This document shows, piece after piece, positions 14,672 through 23,257 of a stretch of DNA of 48,045 nucleotides. Origin of the DNA: Rhodovibrionaceae bacterium (GTDB taxonomy: Bacteria > Pseudomonadota > Alphaproteobacteria > Kiloniellales > DSM-21159). The position numbers were made by a program, and so were the translations under genes. Below the pieces are notes generated by a model. That model did not search any database, was not told the DNA's origin, and worked only from the letters and a program-made list of their open reading frames with translations. The stretch spans positions 1-48,045 of the forward strand of contig JANQMX010000075.1 in the NCBI GenBank assembly GCA_028279885.1, written 5' to 3'. Position 1 is the first letter of the stretch. Each line of letters opens with the position of its first letter.

Positions 14672-15769
14672 ATGTCAGTGCCCCGACGAACCATCCTGGC
14701 CGCGTGCGTGGCCGGAATGCTCGCTGGTTGTTCCACCTTCGACGATGTATTCCTGCCGCCGGCCGACGAAGAAGGCACCGAGGTCTTCGCGCAGGGCGTC
14801 GCAGGCCCTGCGCTCGGCACCGGCACCTTCGAGCCGGAAGGGGTGACTCCCGGCCAGCCGACCGGCACGGCCGTGGGGCAGCGCGTGCAGCAGCTGCGCG
14901 CCGATCTGCAGCGCCTGCAGGGCCAGCTCAGCAACGAGAACGGCCGCCTGCAGCAACTGCGCACCGACGCGCGCAGCACGGCGGGCATCTATCATACGCT
15001 GGTCGGCGACATCAACGCGCGCCTCCAGGTCGGCACCACGCCGGGCAACCCCAATCTGGTCGCCATGTGGAACGAGGCGCAGCAGGAGCTGCAGCGCGTC
15101 GAGGTGCAGCTCTCTGAGATGACCGGGCTGTCCAACGACAGCGCTTCGACCTCGAGCTTGGCCGCCTATATGCTCGGGGCGACGCGGGCGACCTACGGCC
15201 TCTCGGGCGCCGTCGACGAAGATCACCGGCAGCTCGCGGTGCTGGAGGACGAGGTCAACCAGACCGTCGTGCTGATCGACCGGCTGATGACCGAGCTGAC
15301 CGAGGACATTCAGCGCACCACCAACTATGCGGCGACCGAGCGCGCCAACCTGACGACCCTGTCGGTCGCCGTGCGCAACGGCGAGTTTCTCGGCGGCAGC
15401 CTGGCCAATCGCGCCTTCGGCGTGCCGCCGCCGCCCTTCCCCGGCGGTGGGGCTTCGCTGGTCGGGCGCACCGCGCCGCTGGTCGTCATCCGCTTCGACC
15501 AGCCGCAGGTGCAGTACGAGCAGGCCCTGTTCAGCGCCGTCAACCGCGCGCTTGAACGGCGGCCCAACGCCGGCTTCGATCTGGTCGGCGTCGCCCCGGC
15601 GGGCGGCACGCCGGCGCAGGTCGCTCTGGCCTCCGGCCGCACTCAGCGCCATGCCGAGCAGGTGCTGCGCTCGCTGATGAGCATGGGCCTGCCGGCGGAG
15701 CGGGTCTCCCTGTCTTCGACGACCGCGCCGGCCGCGCAGGTCGACGAGGTGCACGTCTACGTGCGGTGA
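14672..15769 (+). CDS. Lipoprotein with coiled coil and OmpA-like C-terminal domain
   Basis: 365 residues from ATG 14672, chosen because GAGAGGCAG precedes it and it places a lipoprotein signal (RRTILAACVAGMLAGC, lipobox LAGC with Cys at residue 19) at the N-terminus. A longer frame from 14531 would bury that signal. Residues about 70-110 are a heptad-rich Q/L/R segment (QRVQQLRADLQRLQGQLSNE), probably coiled coil, and another helical region lies around 185-235. The last 100 residues (PLVVIRFDQPQVQYEQALFSAV ... RTQRHAEQVLRSLMSMGLPAERV) resemble an OmpA-type domain that could contact the cell wall. Likely outer-membrane anchored in the periplasm. Specific function unknown. Confidence 0.8.
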   Translation: MSVPRRTILAACVAGMLAGCSTFDDVFLPPADEEGTEVFAQGVAGPALGTGTFEPEGVTPGQPTGTAVGQRVQQLRADLQRLQGQLSNENGRLQQLRTDARSTAGIYHTLVGDINARLQVGTTPGNPNLVAMWNEAQQELQRVEVQLSEMTGLSNDSASTSSLAAYMLGATRATYGLSGAVDEDHRQLAVLEDEVNQTVVLIDRLMTELTEDIQRTTNYAATERANLTTLSVAVRNGEFLGGSLANRAFGVPPPPFPGGGASLVGRTAPLVVIRFDQPQVQYEQALFSAVNRALERRPNAGFDLVGVAPAGGTPAQVALASGRTQRHAEQVLRSLMSMGLPAERVSLSSTTAPAAQVDEVHVYVR

Positions 15770-15856
15770 GTTTTGGATTTGGTGATTAGGTCGTTGCGCC
15801 GGCTCACCAGCGACCTTGGCCGGCCAGTCTCTCAAGTGCCGCATCAACTCTCCAAA

Positions 15857-15951
15857 TGTCACCCCGGCCTTGAGCCGGGGTCCATCTTGAAGCCGCGCGC
15901 AAGCTGAAACATGGTTCCCGGCTCGCGGGCTTCGCCCTTGGCCGGGATGAC
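15857..15951. repeat. Composite palindromic intergenic repeat, copy A
   Basis: First palindrome ACCCCGGC-CTTGA-GCCGGGGT (15861-15881), then about 34 bp later a second, TCCCGGC...GCCGGGA (15916-15947), ending in TGACG. An inverted copy (B) lies at 16549-16706, beyond the DUF4864 gene. Shorter relatives are at 20529-20595 and 47957-47986. This is a dispersed REP-like family. Confidence 0.8.
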
Positions 15952-16075
15952 GAGATTAGTATGCCTCCGACGTTGACGCGCCGTTCCCCGTGATCCTGGC
16001 CCGCGTCTCGTTATCCCCTGGACTTGTCTCTTTTGCGGGCCAGTTTCTCGCTAATAAGCAGTGGGAGACGAGACC

Positions 16076-16501
16076 ATGGGCGCAAGACCGTTCTTTCTTG
16101 CTTTAGCCGTTTTGGCCCTGCTTTGGGGTTTGCCGCAGCAACAGGCGGCCGCAGACGATTCGACCGACATTCAGAAGGTGATCAGCGACCAGATCGCCGC
16201 CTTCCAGCGCGACGACGGCGTCGAGGCCTTTTCCTACGCCTCGCCGGGCATCCGGCGCATGTTCGGCAACGCCGACAACTTCATGCGCATGGTGCGGCAG
16301 GGCTACCCTTCCGTCTACCGGCCGCAGTCCTTCGAGTTTCAGGAGGTGGTCGAGATCGAGGGTCGCCTGGTGCAGGACGTTCTCTTCGTCGGCCCGTCCG
16401 GGGAGGTCGAGATCGGCTCCTACCTGATGGAGCGGCAGGACGACGGAACGTGGCGCATCAACGGCGTGGTCATGCGCAAGGCCCCGGAGGCGGTGATCTA
16501 G
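16076..16501 (+). CDS. DUF4864 secreted/periplasmic protein
   Basis: 141 residues from ATG 16076 (GGGAGA upstream; a GTG at 16061 is less likely). A signal peptide (PFFLALAVLALLWGLPQQQAAA) leads into the DUF4864 pattern: IQKVISDQIAAFQRDDGVEAF, ASPGIRRMFGNADNFMRMVRQGY, PSVYRPQSFEF, then strand-rich VQDVLFVGPSGEVEIGSYLMER and WRINGVVMRK. The fold is probably NTF2/SnoaL-like. The function of the family is not established. The gene stands alone between inverted copies of a palindromic repeat. Confidence 0.85.
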   Translation: MGARPFFLALAVLALLWGLPQQQAAADDSTDIQKVISDQIAAFQRDDGVEAFSYASPGIRRMFGNADNFMRMVRQGYPSVYRPQSFEFQEVVEIEGRLVQDVLFVGPSGEVEIGSYLMERQDDGTWRINGVVMRKAPEAVI

Positions 16502-16548
16502 CGGGGCCCAATCGCCGTTGCGCACGAAAGCCCGCAGTTAACGCAAAT

Positions 16549-16706
16549 TGTCATCCCGGCCAAGGGCGAAGCCCGCGAGCCGGGAACCATGGAATGACTG
16601 GGCGCGGGCGGCGGAACGAGAGGCGAGACGGCCGCAGTCTCTGCGCTGAACGACGACATTCTGCGCCGGCCGATCAATGGACCCCGGATCAAGTCCGGGG
16701 TGACGG
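16549..16706. repeat. Composite palindromic intergenic repeat, copy B (inverted relative to A)
   Basis: Reads as the reverse complement of copy A. ATCCCGGCC...CCGGGAACC (16554-16588) comes first, then, after about 90 bp of unrelated sequence, ACCCCGGA-TCAAG-TCCGGGGT (16681-16701) and TGACGG. The longer spacer than in copy A suggests an insertion between the two palindromes. Confidence 0.75.
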
Positions 16707-16744
16707 TTTGTGCTGCGGTACAGCCGGTGCGCCGTTCCGTGCCG

Positions 16745-16924
16745 GCCCTCTCCTCCTCCCGGCCACCGACGGGATCGTACGCTATGGGCTCGCGTCAGCG
16801 AGGTGCATAGCACGGGAGGGGGAGAGGGCTGGACCCGCATGGCGCGCCACCGCTCCAACAACATGCTGCGTTGGTTCAGGCGCGCCCAACAAAAGAGACT
16901 TCAGCCGCCGTTGCGCGGCGGCTG
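16745..16924. repeat. Large inverted-repeat (cruciform) element upstream of gpt
   Basis: Seventeen-base arms at 16745-16761 and 16813-16829 pair with a single G-T wobble. Nested inside are GCTATG (16781-16786) with CATAGC (16806-16811), and CTCGC (16789-16793) with GCGAG (16798-16802) around GTCA. A separate 9-bp hairpin CAGCCGCCG/CGGCGGCTG lies at 16902-16924, about 46 bp before the gpt start. The larger arm is of the CCCTCTCC/GGAGAGGG kind often dispersed in proteobacterial genomes. No gene is seen in 16707-16970. Confidence 0.75.
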
Positions 16925-16970
16925 CGGCTCCGCTAAGTCACCGCCGTTTGCATCAGACAGTCGGTGACGC

Positions 16971-17462
16971 ATGACTGAGCCGGTCGAGGCGCCTCGCTTC
17001 ACGAAGAACTTCCCCGTGACCTGGGACCAACTGCACCGGGACGCCAAGGCGCTGGCCTGGCGTTTGGTGGACATCGGGCCTTTCAAGGGTGTCGTCGCCG
17101 TCACGCGCGGTGGCTTGGTGCCGGCCGCCATCGTGGCGCGCGAGCTGGAGCTGCGGCTGATCGATACGCTCTGCATCGCCAGCTACGATGAGAGCAGGCA
17201 GGGCGAGCTGGTGGTGCTCAAGAGCGTCGCCGGCGACGGCAGCGACTTGCTGATCATCGACGACCTGGTGGATACCGGGAAGACGGCGACCAAGGTGCGC
17301 GAGATCCTGCCCAAGGCGCACTTCGCCACGGTTTACGCCAAGCCGGCCGGTCGGCCCTTGGTCGACAGCTTCGTCACGGAGGTCAGCCAGGACACCTGGA
17401 TCCTCTTCCCCTGGGACATGGAGATGCAGGCAGTGCCGCCGATCGTGCGCTCCCAGCGTTGA
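16971..17462 (+). CDS. gpt: Xanthine phosphoribosyltransferase
   Basis: 163 residues, the usual length of Gpt. It transfers the phosphoribosyl group of PRPP to xanthine (and guanine) for purine salvage in the cytoplasm. The PRPP-binding signature is [14 protein letters not shown] (about 92-105), with the upstream [20 protein letters not shown] and the late [15 protein letters not shown] segment that identifies the Gpt/XGPRT branch. It is a single gene, with no clear ribosome-binding site in front of the chosen ATG. It ends at a strong hairpin (17470-17494). Confidence 0.92.
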   Translation: MTEPVEAPRFTKNFPVTWDQLHRDAKALAWRLVDIGPFKGVVAVTRGGLVPAAIVARELELRLIDTLCIASYDESRQGELVVLKSVAGDGSDLLIIDDLVDTGKTATKVREILPKAHFATVYAKPAGRPLVDSFVTEVSQDTWILFPWDMEMQAVPPIVRSQR

Positions 17463-17469
17463 TTTGTAC

Positions 17470-17621
17470 CAAGGGTCATTGGGAATGACCCTTGTATTGC
17501 GTTCAAGCGCCACGCAGGCTGCGCTCCCACTTGGTCGCTAGTCCTTGTTTTCATAAAGTCTTTCGGCCTTATGAAAACGGCGTCCACCAAAGCGCAACGA
17601 GGTGCGCTCATTGCGCTTTGG
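17470..17621. terminator. Three successive hairpins between convergent gpt and panC
   Basis: Stem 1: 11 bp at 17470-17480/17484-17494 with a GGG loop. Stem 2: 10 bp GTTTTCATAA/TTATGAAAAC at 17547-17556/17569-17578. Stem 3: 11 bp at 17587-17597/17611-17621, ending 3 bp from the panC stop. Stems 1 and 3 are natural terminators for gpt and panC, although neither has a long T tract. Stem 2 begins and ends in four-base T/A runs and could work in either direction. Confidence 0.7.
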
Positions 17622-17623
17622 CA

Positions 17624-18502
17624 TTAGGTCCGGCTTTCGACAGGGATGTTGTCGATCAGCCGGGTATCGCCGAGCCAGGCGGCGGCGAAGACCCGCGCCG
17701 GCCGGCTGGCGTGGCTGAGGGCCGAGAGATCGTCGGCGGCGCGCAGATCCAGATAGTCCACCTTCGCGAAGCCCCCTTGGCCAAGGCGATGGCGGCCCTC
17801 TGCCAACAAGGGCTCGGCTGGTTGAGAGGGGTCTTGCGCTAGGCGCGTCGCGATCGACTGCATGGTGGCGAAGAGCAGCGGCGCCACTTTACGCTGCGCC
17901 GGCGTCAGATGCGCGTTGCGGGAGGCGAGCGCGAGCCCGTCGGCTTGCCGCACCGTGCCGACCGGCACGATCTCGACCGGGATGTTCAGGTCGACGACCA
18001 TCCGCATGACGATGGAAAGCTGTTGATAGTCCTTCTCGCCGAAGAAGGCCTTGTCCGGGAGCGATTGCATCAGGAGCTTGGAGACGACGGTGGTGACACC
18101 GTCGAAATGGCCCGGCCGGTGCAGGGCATCCAGGCTGTCGGTGAGGGAAGCGACCGAGACCGACACCGTGGTGGCGAAGTCGGGCGGGTAGATCTCGCTT
18201 CCGGGTGGCGCGAAGAGCAGATCGCAGTGCCGCTCGGCCAGCAGCGCGGAGTCCTGCGCTTCCGTCCGCGGATAGCTCTCCAGGTCGTCCTTGCGGTCGA
18301 ATTGCTTGGGGTTGACGAAGATCGTCGCCACGGCGCGATCGCAGGCCTGCTTGGCGGCGGTCACCAGGGCCAGGTGGCCGTCGTGCAGCGCCCCCATGGT
18401 CGGCACCAAGCCGACAGTCTCACCTTGGTTGCGCCAAGCGCGCACGGCCTGCCGGAGGTCGGCGATGCTGCGAACGATCGGCAAGGGGGGTTGCTGGCTC
18501 AC
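17624..18502 (-). CDS. panC: Pantothenate synthetase
   Basis: 292 residues from GTG 18502. An upstream extension to 18754 is open but shows no family sequence. The enzyme joins pantoate and beta-alanine using ATP to make pantothenate, the last step before coenzyme A synthesis. The nucleotidyltransferase-type PTMGALHDGHLALV (HxGH motif), the FVNPKQF and FFGEKDYQQL segments and LASRNAHL (SRN) are all present. panB is not in the window. The divergent ggt gene starts 123 bp away. The GTG start is supported by the family N-terminus (IVRSIADLRQAVRAWR). Confidence 0.95.
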   Translation of the reverse strand: MSQQPPLPIVRSIADLRQAVRAWRNQGETVGLVPTMGALHDGHLALVTAAKQACDRAVATIFVNPKQFDRKDDLESYPRTEAQDSALLAERHCDLLFAPPGSEIYPPDFATTVSVSVASLTDSLDALHRPGHFDGVTTVVSKLLMQSLPDKAFFGEKDYQQLSIVMRMVVDLNIPVEIVPVGTVRQADGLALASRNAHLTPAQRKVAPLLFATMQSIATRLAQDPSQPAEPLLAEGRHRLGQGGFAKVDYLDLRAADDLSALSHASRPARVFAAAWLGDTRLIDNIPVESRT

Positions 18503-18625
18503 GGGAAAAGTCCAAAACAAGGAGCGGTGCGAGAGTCGTAGCCGGGCGGGAAGAGGGCTGCAATGCCGCGGAATTGCCTCCTCGTTCTCATAGCCGCATG
18601 GCAGAGCTTCCGTTAAGGTCTGGCC

Positions 18626-20332
18626 ATGCTGATCTCTCGCCTCTTCCCCGTCTTCGCTCTCTCCCTGCTGACCGCCTTCGGCCCCGTTGCTCTCGCCCGT
18701 GCCGAAGGGCCTGCCCCCGTCCTGGCCGAGCGCCACATGGTCGCCGCCGCCCACCCTTTGGCCAGCGAAGCCGGTCGCGAGATCCTGCGCGCCGGCGGCT
18801 CGGCGGTCGATGCGGCCATCGCCGTCCAGGCGGTGCTGGGCCTGGTGGAGCCGCAGTCCTCAGGCATCGGTGGCGGCGCCTTCCTGTTGCACTACGACGG
18901 GGATAGCGGCGCGGTCGCTGCCTACGACGGGCGGGAGACGGCGCCGGCCGCCGTACGGGACGATCTTTTCCTCAACGCGGACGGCAGTCCGAAAGGCTTC
19001 TTCGAGGCGGTCGTCGGGGGCTCCTCGGTCGGTGTGCCGGGGGTCATCCGCATGCTGGAGCTGGCCCACCAAGAGCACGGCCGCTTGCCTTGGGCGGAGC
19101 TCTTCCAGCCGGCCATCGCCTTGGCGGAGGAGGGTTTCGCCGTCACGCCGCGCCTGCACTATCTGATCAGCGTTGACCGCTATCTGGCGACCTTTCCCGA
19201 AACCCGACGCTACTTTTATCTGCCCGACGGCGAGGCGCTTCCTGTCGGGCACCGGCTGCGCAATCCCGATTATGCCGAGAGCTTGCGCCTCATCGCCGCG
19301 ATCGGCGCGGACGGCTTCTACAGCGGTCCTATTGCCGAGGCCATCGTCGCCCGTGTGCGCACTGCCCCGCGCAACCCCGGCCTCATGACCCTGGAAGACC
19401 TGGCAGCCTACCAGGCCAAGGAGCGGCCGGCGCTCTGCCGTCCCTACCGGCAATACGAGGTCTGCGGCATGCCGCCGCCGACCTCAGGCGGCATCGCCGT
19501 GCTGCAGATGCTGGGGCTGCTCGAACGCTTCGATCTGGCGCAGGCCGGTCCCGAGGCAGTCGAGGCTTGGCATCTCTTGGCCGAGGCCGGGCGCCTCGCC
19601 TTCGCCGACCGCAACGCCTATGTCGCCGACAGCGATTTCGTGAACGTGCCGGTCGGGCGCCTCTTGGCGCGCAACTATCTGCGCAGCCGCTCTCTGCTGA
19701 TGGACCCGGGCCGCAGCCTGGGCGAGGCCAAGCCGGGCGATGTCGGGCAGCGCGCCGCCGTGGTGCGGCAGACGGAGCCACCCTCGACCACGCACTTTTC
19801 CATCGTCGATGGGGAAGGCAACGCCGTCTCCATGACCTCCTCGGTGGAGAACGCCTTCGGCTCCCGCCTGATGGCCGGCGGCTTCATCCTCAACAACCAG
19901 CTCACCGACTTCTCTTTCCGGCCCGAGGTCGAGGGCCGGCCGGTCGCCAACCGGGTGGCGCCGGGCAAGCGGCCGCGCAGCTCCATGTCGCCGACCCTGG
20001 TGCTCGACGAGGAGGGCGGGCTCACCCTCGCCATCGGCTCGCCCGGCGGCAGCCGCATCATCGGTTTTGTCACGAAGGCACTGGTCGGGGTGCTCGACTG
20101 GGGCCTGGACGTGCAGAGCGCGATCTCGCTGCCCAATCTCACCAACCGCAACGGCGTCACCGATCTCGAGGCGGGAACCCGGCTCGAAGCGTTGTCTGAG
20201 GCGCTTGAGGCGCTCGGACAGGAGGTGCAGATGCGCGGCATGAACAGCGGCCTGCACGGCATCCGCATCACCGACGAGGGCCTCGAAGGCGGCGCCGACC
20301 CCCGCCGCGAGGGCGTTGCACTGGGGGACTGA
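18626..20332 (+). CDS. ggt: Gamma-glutamyltransferase (periplasmic)
   Basis: 568 residues with a signal peptide (LFPVFALSLLTAFGPVALARA). It cleaves or transfers the gamma-glutamyl group of glutathione and related compounds in the periplasm. The precursor self-cleaves before a threonine that becomes the nucleophile: here T388 in PSTTHFSIVD, matching the TTHYS motif of E. coli (T391 there). The large-subunit segments SGIGGGAFLLHY and GVPGVIRMLE, and the small-subunit RPRSSMSPTLVLDEEGG and GSPGGSRIIGF, are intact. It is likely involved in recovering amino acids from exported glutathione. Monocistronic; no partner genes. Confidence 0.95.
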   Translation: MLISRLFPVFALSLLTAFGPVALARAEGPAPVLAERHMVAAAHPLASEAGREILRAGGSAVDAAIAVQAVLGLVEPQSSGIGGGAFLLHYDGDSGAVAAYDGRETAPAAVRDDLFLNADGSPKGFFEAVVGGSSVGVPGVIRMLELAHQEHGRLPWAELFQPAIALAEEGFAVTPRLHYLISVDRYLATFPETRRYFYLPDGEALPVGHRLRNPDYAESLRLIAAIGADGFYSGPIAEAIVARVRTAPRNPGLMTLEDLAAYQAKERPALCRPYRQYEVCGMPPPTSGGIAVLQMLGLLERFDLAQAGPEAVEAWHLLAEAGRLAFADRNAYVADSDFVNVPVGRLLARNYLRSRSLLMDPGRSLGEAKPGDVGQRAAVVRQTEPPSTTHFSIVDGEGNAVSMTSSVENAFGSRLMAGGFILNNQLTDFSFRPEVEGRPVANRVAPGKRPRSSMSPTLVLDEEGGLTLAIGSPGGSRIIGFVTKALVGVLDWGLDVQSAISLPNLTNRNGVTDLEAGTRLEALSEALEALGQEVQMRGMNSGLHGIRITDEGLEGGADPRREGVALGD

Positions 20333-20637
20333 GTTTTCTCGGGCGCGCCGGCGCCGGCTAGCTCGGTGTCTACTCGCGGAGGCGCGCCGCACTGTTCCAT
20401 CCCCGCTACGCGCCTCGCTCCGCGAGCCCCCATCCGGCCGCCTCACCTTAGACTGTCATACTTGGGCGAGCCGCGAAGCGGCGAGACCCGAGTATCCAGC
20501 GGTACGCACGGTCCGAGCTTGTGGCTGGACCCCGGCTGCCAAAGGCTCGCGCTCCGGGACTGCAGGCAGTCCCGGGCTCACCTAAGGGCCGGGGTGACGA
20601 TCCATAATGCTGAAATGCCAGTGCCCCAGAAAAACCA
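20333..20637. repeat. Intergenic region with REP-like palindromes, copy C
   Basis: No gene in 305 bp. ACCCCGGC (20529-20536) and GCCGGGGT (20588-20595) are the arms of the dispersed palindrome family. Between them lies a nearly loop-less hairpin, CGGGACTGC-AG-GCAGTCCCG (20555-20574), which could also terminate the convergent ggt and kinase genes. Confidence 0.7.
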
Positions 20638-22062
20638 CTACTCCGCGGCGCGGCGGCCCTGCTGTGGTTCGCCGCGCCGCAGGATCAGGCGGAAGCAGGT
20701 GCCCTCGCTGTCGCTGCTGAGGAGCTGCAAATCGCCGCCGTGGCTGCGCATCAGCTCCTGGGCGATGGCCAGGCCCAGGCCGCTGCCGCCGCTGCGCGCC
20801 GAGCCGACGAAGGGCTTGAAGAGGTTTTGCCGCGCCCGCGGCGGCAGGCCGGGCCCGTTGTCTCGGAAATCGATATAGAGCCGCTCGCCGTTCTCGTCGC
20901 TGGCGATGATCAGCTCCGTGGCGCCGGCCTCCAGCGCGTTGCGCCCCAGGTTGACCAGCACGCGGAACAGCTGCTCGCGGTCGGCCTCGACGAAGAGGTC
21001 GCCCGGCACCTCGCTGGTGCAGCACCAGTCTTCCTTGCTGACGGCCGTCAAGGCTTCGCGCAGCTCGTCGACCAGGTCGTCGAGGCGGAAAGCGGCAAGC
21101 TGCAGCACCGGCGCGCCTTCGCGGGTGAAATTCAGGCTGTTGGTGCAGAGCTTGACCGCGCGGTCGATGGTGGTCACCAGGCGCGGCGTGATGCGCCGCA
21201 CCTCCGGGTCTTCGATGGTCGCCAGGCGGTCCGAGAGCAGGGACGCCGTCGACAGGATGTTGCGCAGATCGTGATTGATCTTGCTGACCGCAGTGCCAAG
21301 CGCGGCCAGGCGGGTCTTCTGGCGCAGGGCGGCGCGCACGGCTTCCTGCATGTCGTGCAACTGCCGCTCGGCCCAGCCGATCTCGTCGCCGCGCGACGAG
21401 GGCTCGATGACGCTGCGCGGGTCTTCCGGGTTTTCGCTGAAGGCGGTCATGCTGTTGGCAATGCGCCGCAAGGGGCGGACCAGCACCAAATGCAGCGCCA
21501 GGAACAGCAGGCTGGCGGTGATCGCCGAGATCATCAGGGACAGCGCCAGAATGCGATAGCCGAAGCCGACCATGGCCGCGTGCAGCGGCGCCTCGTCCAT
21601 CACCAGCTCGACGAAAACCTGCTTGTCGAGCGGCGAATGGCCAATGACGCGCAGAGTGCGGTCTCCGCTGCTGAACAGGGTGGCGAAGGAGGCGAAGATG
21701 GATTCGGCTACGCTCTCCTGCGTCAGATCGACAGTGGCGTCGATCTGACGTGGCGTCTCGAACATCAGGGTCATCTTGAGGCCGTCCTGCGGGCGCCGCA
21801 TGGCGATGTTGTAGGCGCCGATGTGGCTCAGCAGCTCTTCCTCGATCATGTCGCTGGCAGCGGACTCCGGCATGTTCTGCGTGGACAGCAGCACCAGGTG
21901 CACCGAGCTGAGCTTCTGATCCAAATAGGACATGCGGAAGCGAGCGATCGAGGGCACGAAGATCAGCACCTCGGCCAGCATGACGAAGCAGACGGTCAGA
22001 ATCAGCAGACGGGCAGACAGTCCGCGAAACACGCTGAGACGGGGGCGAACCGGGCTCTCCAT
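20638..22062 (-). CDS. Sensor histidine kinase (orphan)
   Basis: 474 residues from ATG 22062. Topology: TM1 (about 17-37), a periplasmic sensing segment (about 40-165), TM2 (about 168-195), then a HAMP linker (VRPLRRIANSMTAFSEN). The phospho-acceptor box is KINHDLRNIL with H264. The ATP-binding part shows the N box (NLGRNALEAGA), DNGPGLP and GGSGLGLAIAQELM. The N-D-L-R spelling of the H box is typical of a subset of alphaproteobacterial kinases. No response regulator is adjacent, so the partner is elsewhere. It probably forms a two-gene unit with the upstream TVP38-type membrane gene, 50 bp away on the same strand. Signal unknown. Confidence 0.9.
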   Translation of the reverse strand: MESPVRPRLSVFRGLSARLLILTVCFVMLAEVLIFVPSIARFRMSYLDQKLSSVHLVLLSTQNMPESAASDMIEEELLSHIGAYNIAMRRPQDGLKMTLMFETPRQIDATVDLTQESVAESIFASFATLFSSGDRTLRVIGHSPLDKQVFVELVMDEAPLHAAMVGFGYRILALSLMISAITASLLFLALHLVLVRPLRRIANSMTAFSENPEDPRSVIEPSSRGDEIGWAERQLHDMQEAVRAALRQKTRLAALGTAVSKINHDLRNILSTASLLSDRLATIEDPEVRRITPRLVTTIDRAVKLCTNSLNFTREGAPVLQLAAFRLDDLVDELREALTAVSKEDWCCTSEVPGDLFVEADREQLFRVLVNLGRNALEAGATELIIASDENGERLYIDFRDNGPGLPPRARQNLFKPFVGSARSGGSGLGLAIAQELMRSHGGDLQLLSSDSEGTCFRLILRRGEPQQGRRAAE

Positions 22063-22112
22063 TGCACCCGCTAATGTGCACCGCGACGCGGCGCCGGGCA
22101 ATGCACCCTTTC

Positions 22113-22892
22113 CTATGCCTTTCTGCGCATTTTCCAGCGGCGGTAGCCGATGGGCAGAAGTGACAAGAGGGCGAGGCCCAGCAGCGGCAAGATGTACTGC
22201 GGCTCGAGGATGATCCGGCCGAGGCTCGCCAGATCCAGATCCTCGTCGAGCAGCGCGCCGAGACCGGCGCCGACGCTGCAGTAGATGATCGTGGCCGGCA
22301 GGATGCCGATCAGGGTGGCGACGGTATAGACCCGCAGCGACACCCCGAAAACGGCCGGCGCGATGTTGACCAGCCAGAAGGGGAAGAGCGGGATGAGGCG
22401 CAGCACCAAAAGATAGCTCAAGGCATCCTGCTGCAGGCCGTCCTGCAGCTTGCGCAAGAGCGGCCCGGCGCGACGGCGCAGCACGTCGCCGAAGGCCGTG
22501 CGGGCGGCCAGGAAGACGGCAACGGCCCCAAGCGTCGCGCCGACCGCCACAAGGGCGCTGCCGAGCACGGTACCGAATAGAAAACCGCCGATCAGGGTCA
22601 GGATGAGGCCTGCCGGCAGCGATAGGGCGGTTGAGCCGGCATAGACCAGGGCGAAGACCGCGGCGGCCAGGGGCAGATTGGCGGCCACCTGCTGGCTCAG
22701 CCAAGCCTTGTGCTCCCGCAGGCTGTCGAGATTGAGCAGGGCGCCGACGTCGAAGACGAAGAGCAGCAGAGCGCCAGCGCCGAGCAGCACGGCAAGCGGC
22801 AACAAGCGAAGCCACAAGGGTTTACCCTGCGGCTTGCCCTTTCCATCAGTCGTCGCCGTCGCCGGCGTTTCCTCCGGCTCGTCGCGAGACAT
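22113..22892 (-). CDS. TVP38/TMEM64 (VTT-domain) membrane protein
   Basis: 259 residues from ATG 22892, preceded by GGAGAGAGG. A longer frame to 22955 lacks such a site. After a charged cytoplasmic head (PEETPATATTDGKGKP) come about six hydrophobic segments. The VTT/DedA-like core is LPAGLILTLIGGFLFGTVLGS...GATLGAVAVFLAART and FPFWLVNIAPAVFGVSLRVY. Proteins of this superfamily are linked to lipid scrambling or membrane homeostasis, but the bacterial TVP38 branch has no firm function. The last 45 residues end in a lysine/arginine-rich tail (RRWKMRRKA). Probably co-transcribed with the kinase downstream. Confidence 0.88.
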   Translation of the reverse strand: MSRDEPEETPATATTDGKGKPQGKPLWLRLLPLAVLLGAGALLLFVFDVGALLNLDSLREHKAWLSQQVAANLPLAAAVFALVYAGSTALSLPAGLILTLIGGFLFGTVLGSALVAVGATLGAVAVFLAARTAFGDVLRRRAGPLLRKLQDGLQQDALSYLLVLRLIPLFPFWLVNIAPAVFGVSLRVYTVATLIGILPATIIYCSVGAGLGALLDEDLDLASLGRIILEPQYILPLLGLALLSLLPIGYRRWKMRRKA

Positions 22893-23113
22893 AGGCCTCT
22901 CTCCGTCGTCGCTCCCCTGAGCAGAGGCCTTGCTATGAACGACAGGGCATTCCACTCATCGCCTACGGTAAAGGAGCCGCAGGGGTCTGGCCACCGGGCG
23001 GCCGGTCACGGCCGATCACAGGATGGCCAATTGACAGGGCACAGGCGCGCCTTTATACAGCGCGGCTGCTGTTCAGCCGGGGCTTCGACCCCGTTCTCGA
23101 AGGAGTTCGTATC

Positions 23114-23248
23114 GTGAAACGCACGTATCAGCCGAGCGTGCTTGTCCGCAAGCGGCGCCATGGATTTCGCAGCCGCAAGGCCACCCCGGGCGGCCAGCGG
23201 GTTTTGGCCCGTCGCCGGTCCAAGGGGCGTAAGCGGCTCAGCGCCTAG
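23114..23248 (+). CDS. rpmH: 50S ribosomal protein L34
   Basis: 44 residues starting at GTG ([19 protein letters not shown]) and ending GRKRLSA, the full length of L34. GAAGGAG at 23099-23105 is the ribosome-binding site. L34 is a basic protein of the large ribosomal subunit. In bacteria its gene regularly precedes rnpA, as here (9-bp gap). It was missed by a 60-residue cutoff but is unambiguous. Confidence 0.98.
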   Translation: MKRTYQPSVLVRKRRHGFRSRKATPGGQRVLARRRSKGRKRLSA

Positions 23249-23257
23249 ACTACCCCT

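Noticed and set aside
18503-18754. Upstream extension of the panC frame
   Set aside because: 84 codons without family similarity that run across the divergent ggt start; the GTG at 18502 fits the PanC N-terminus.
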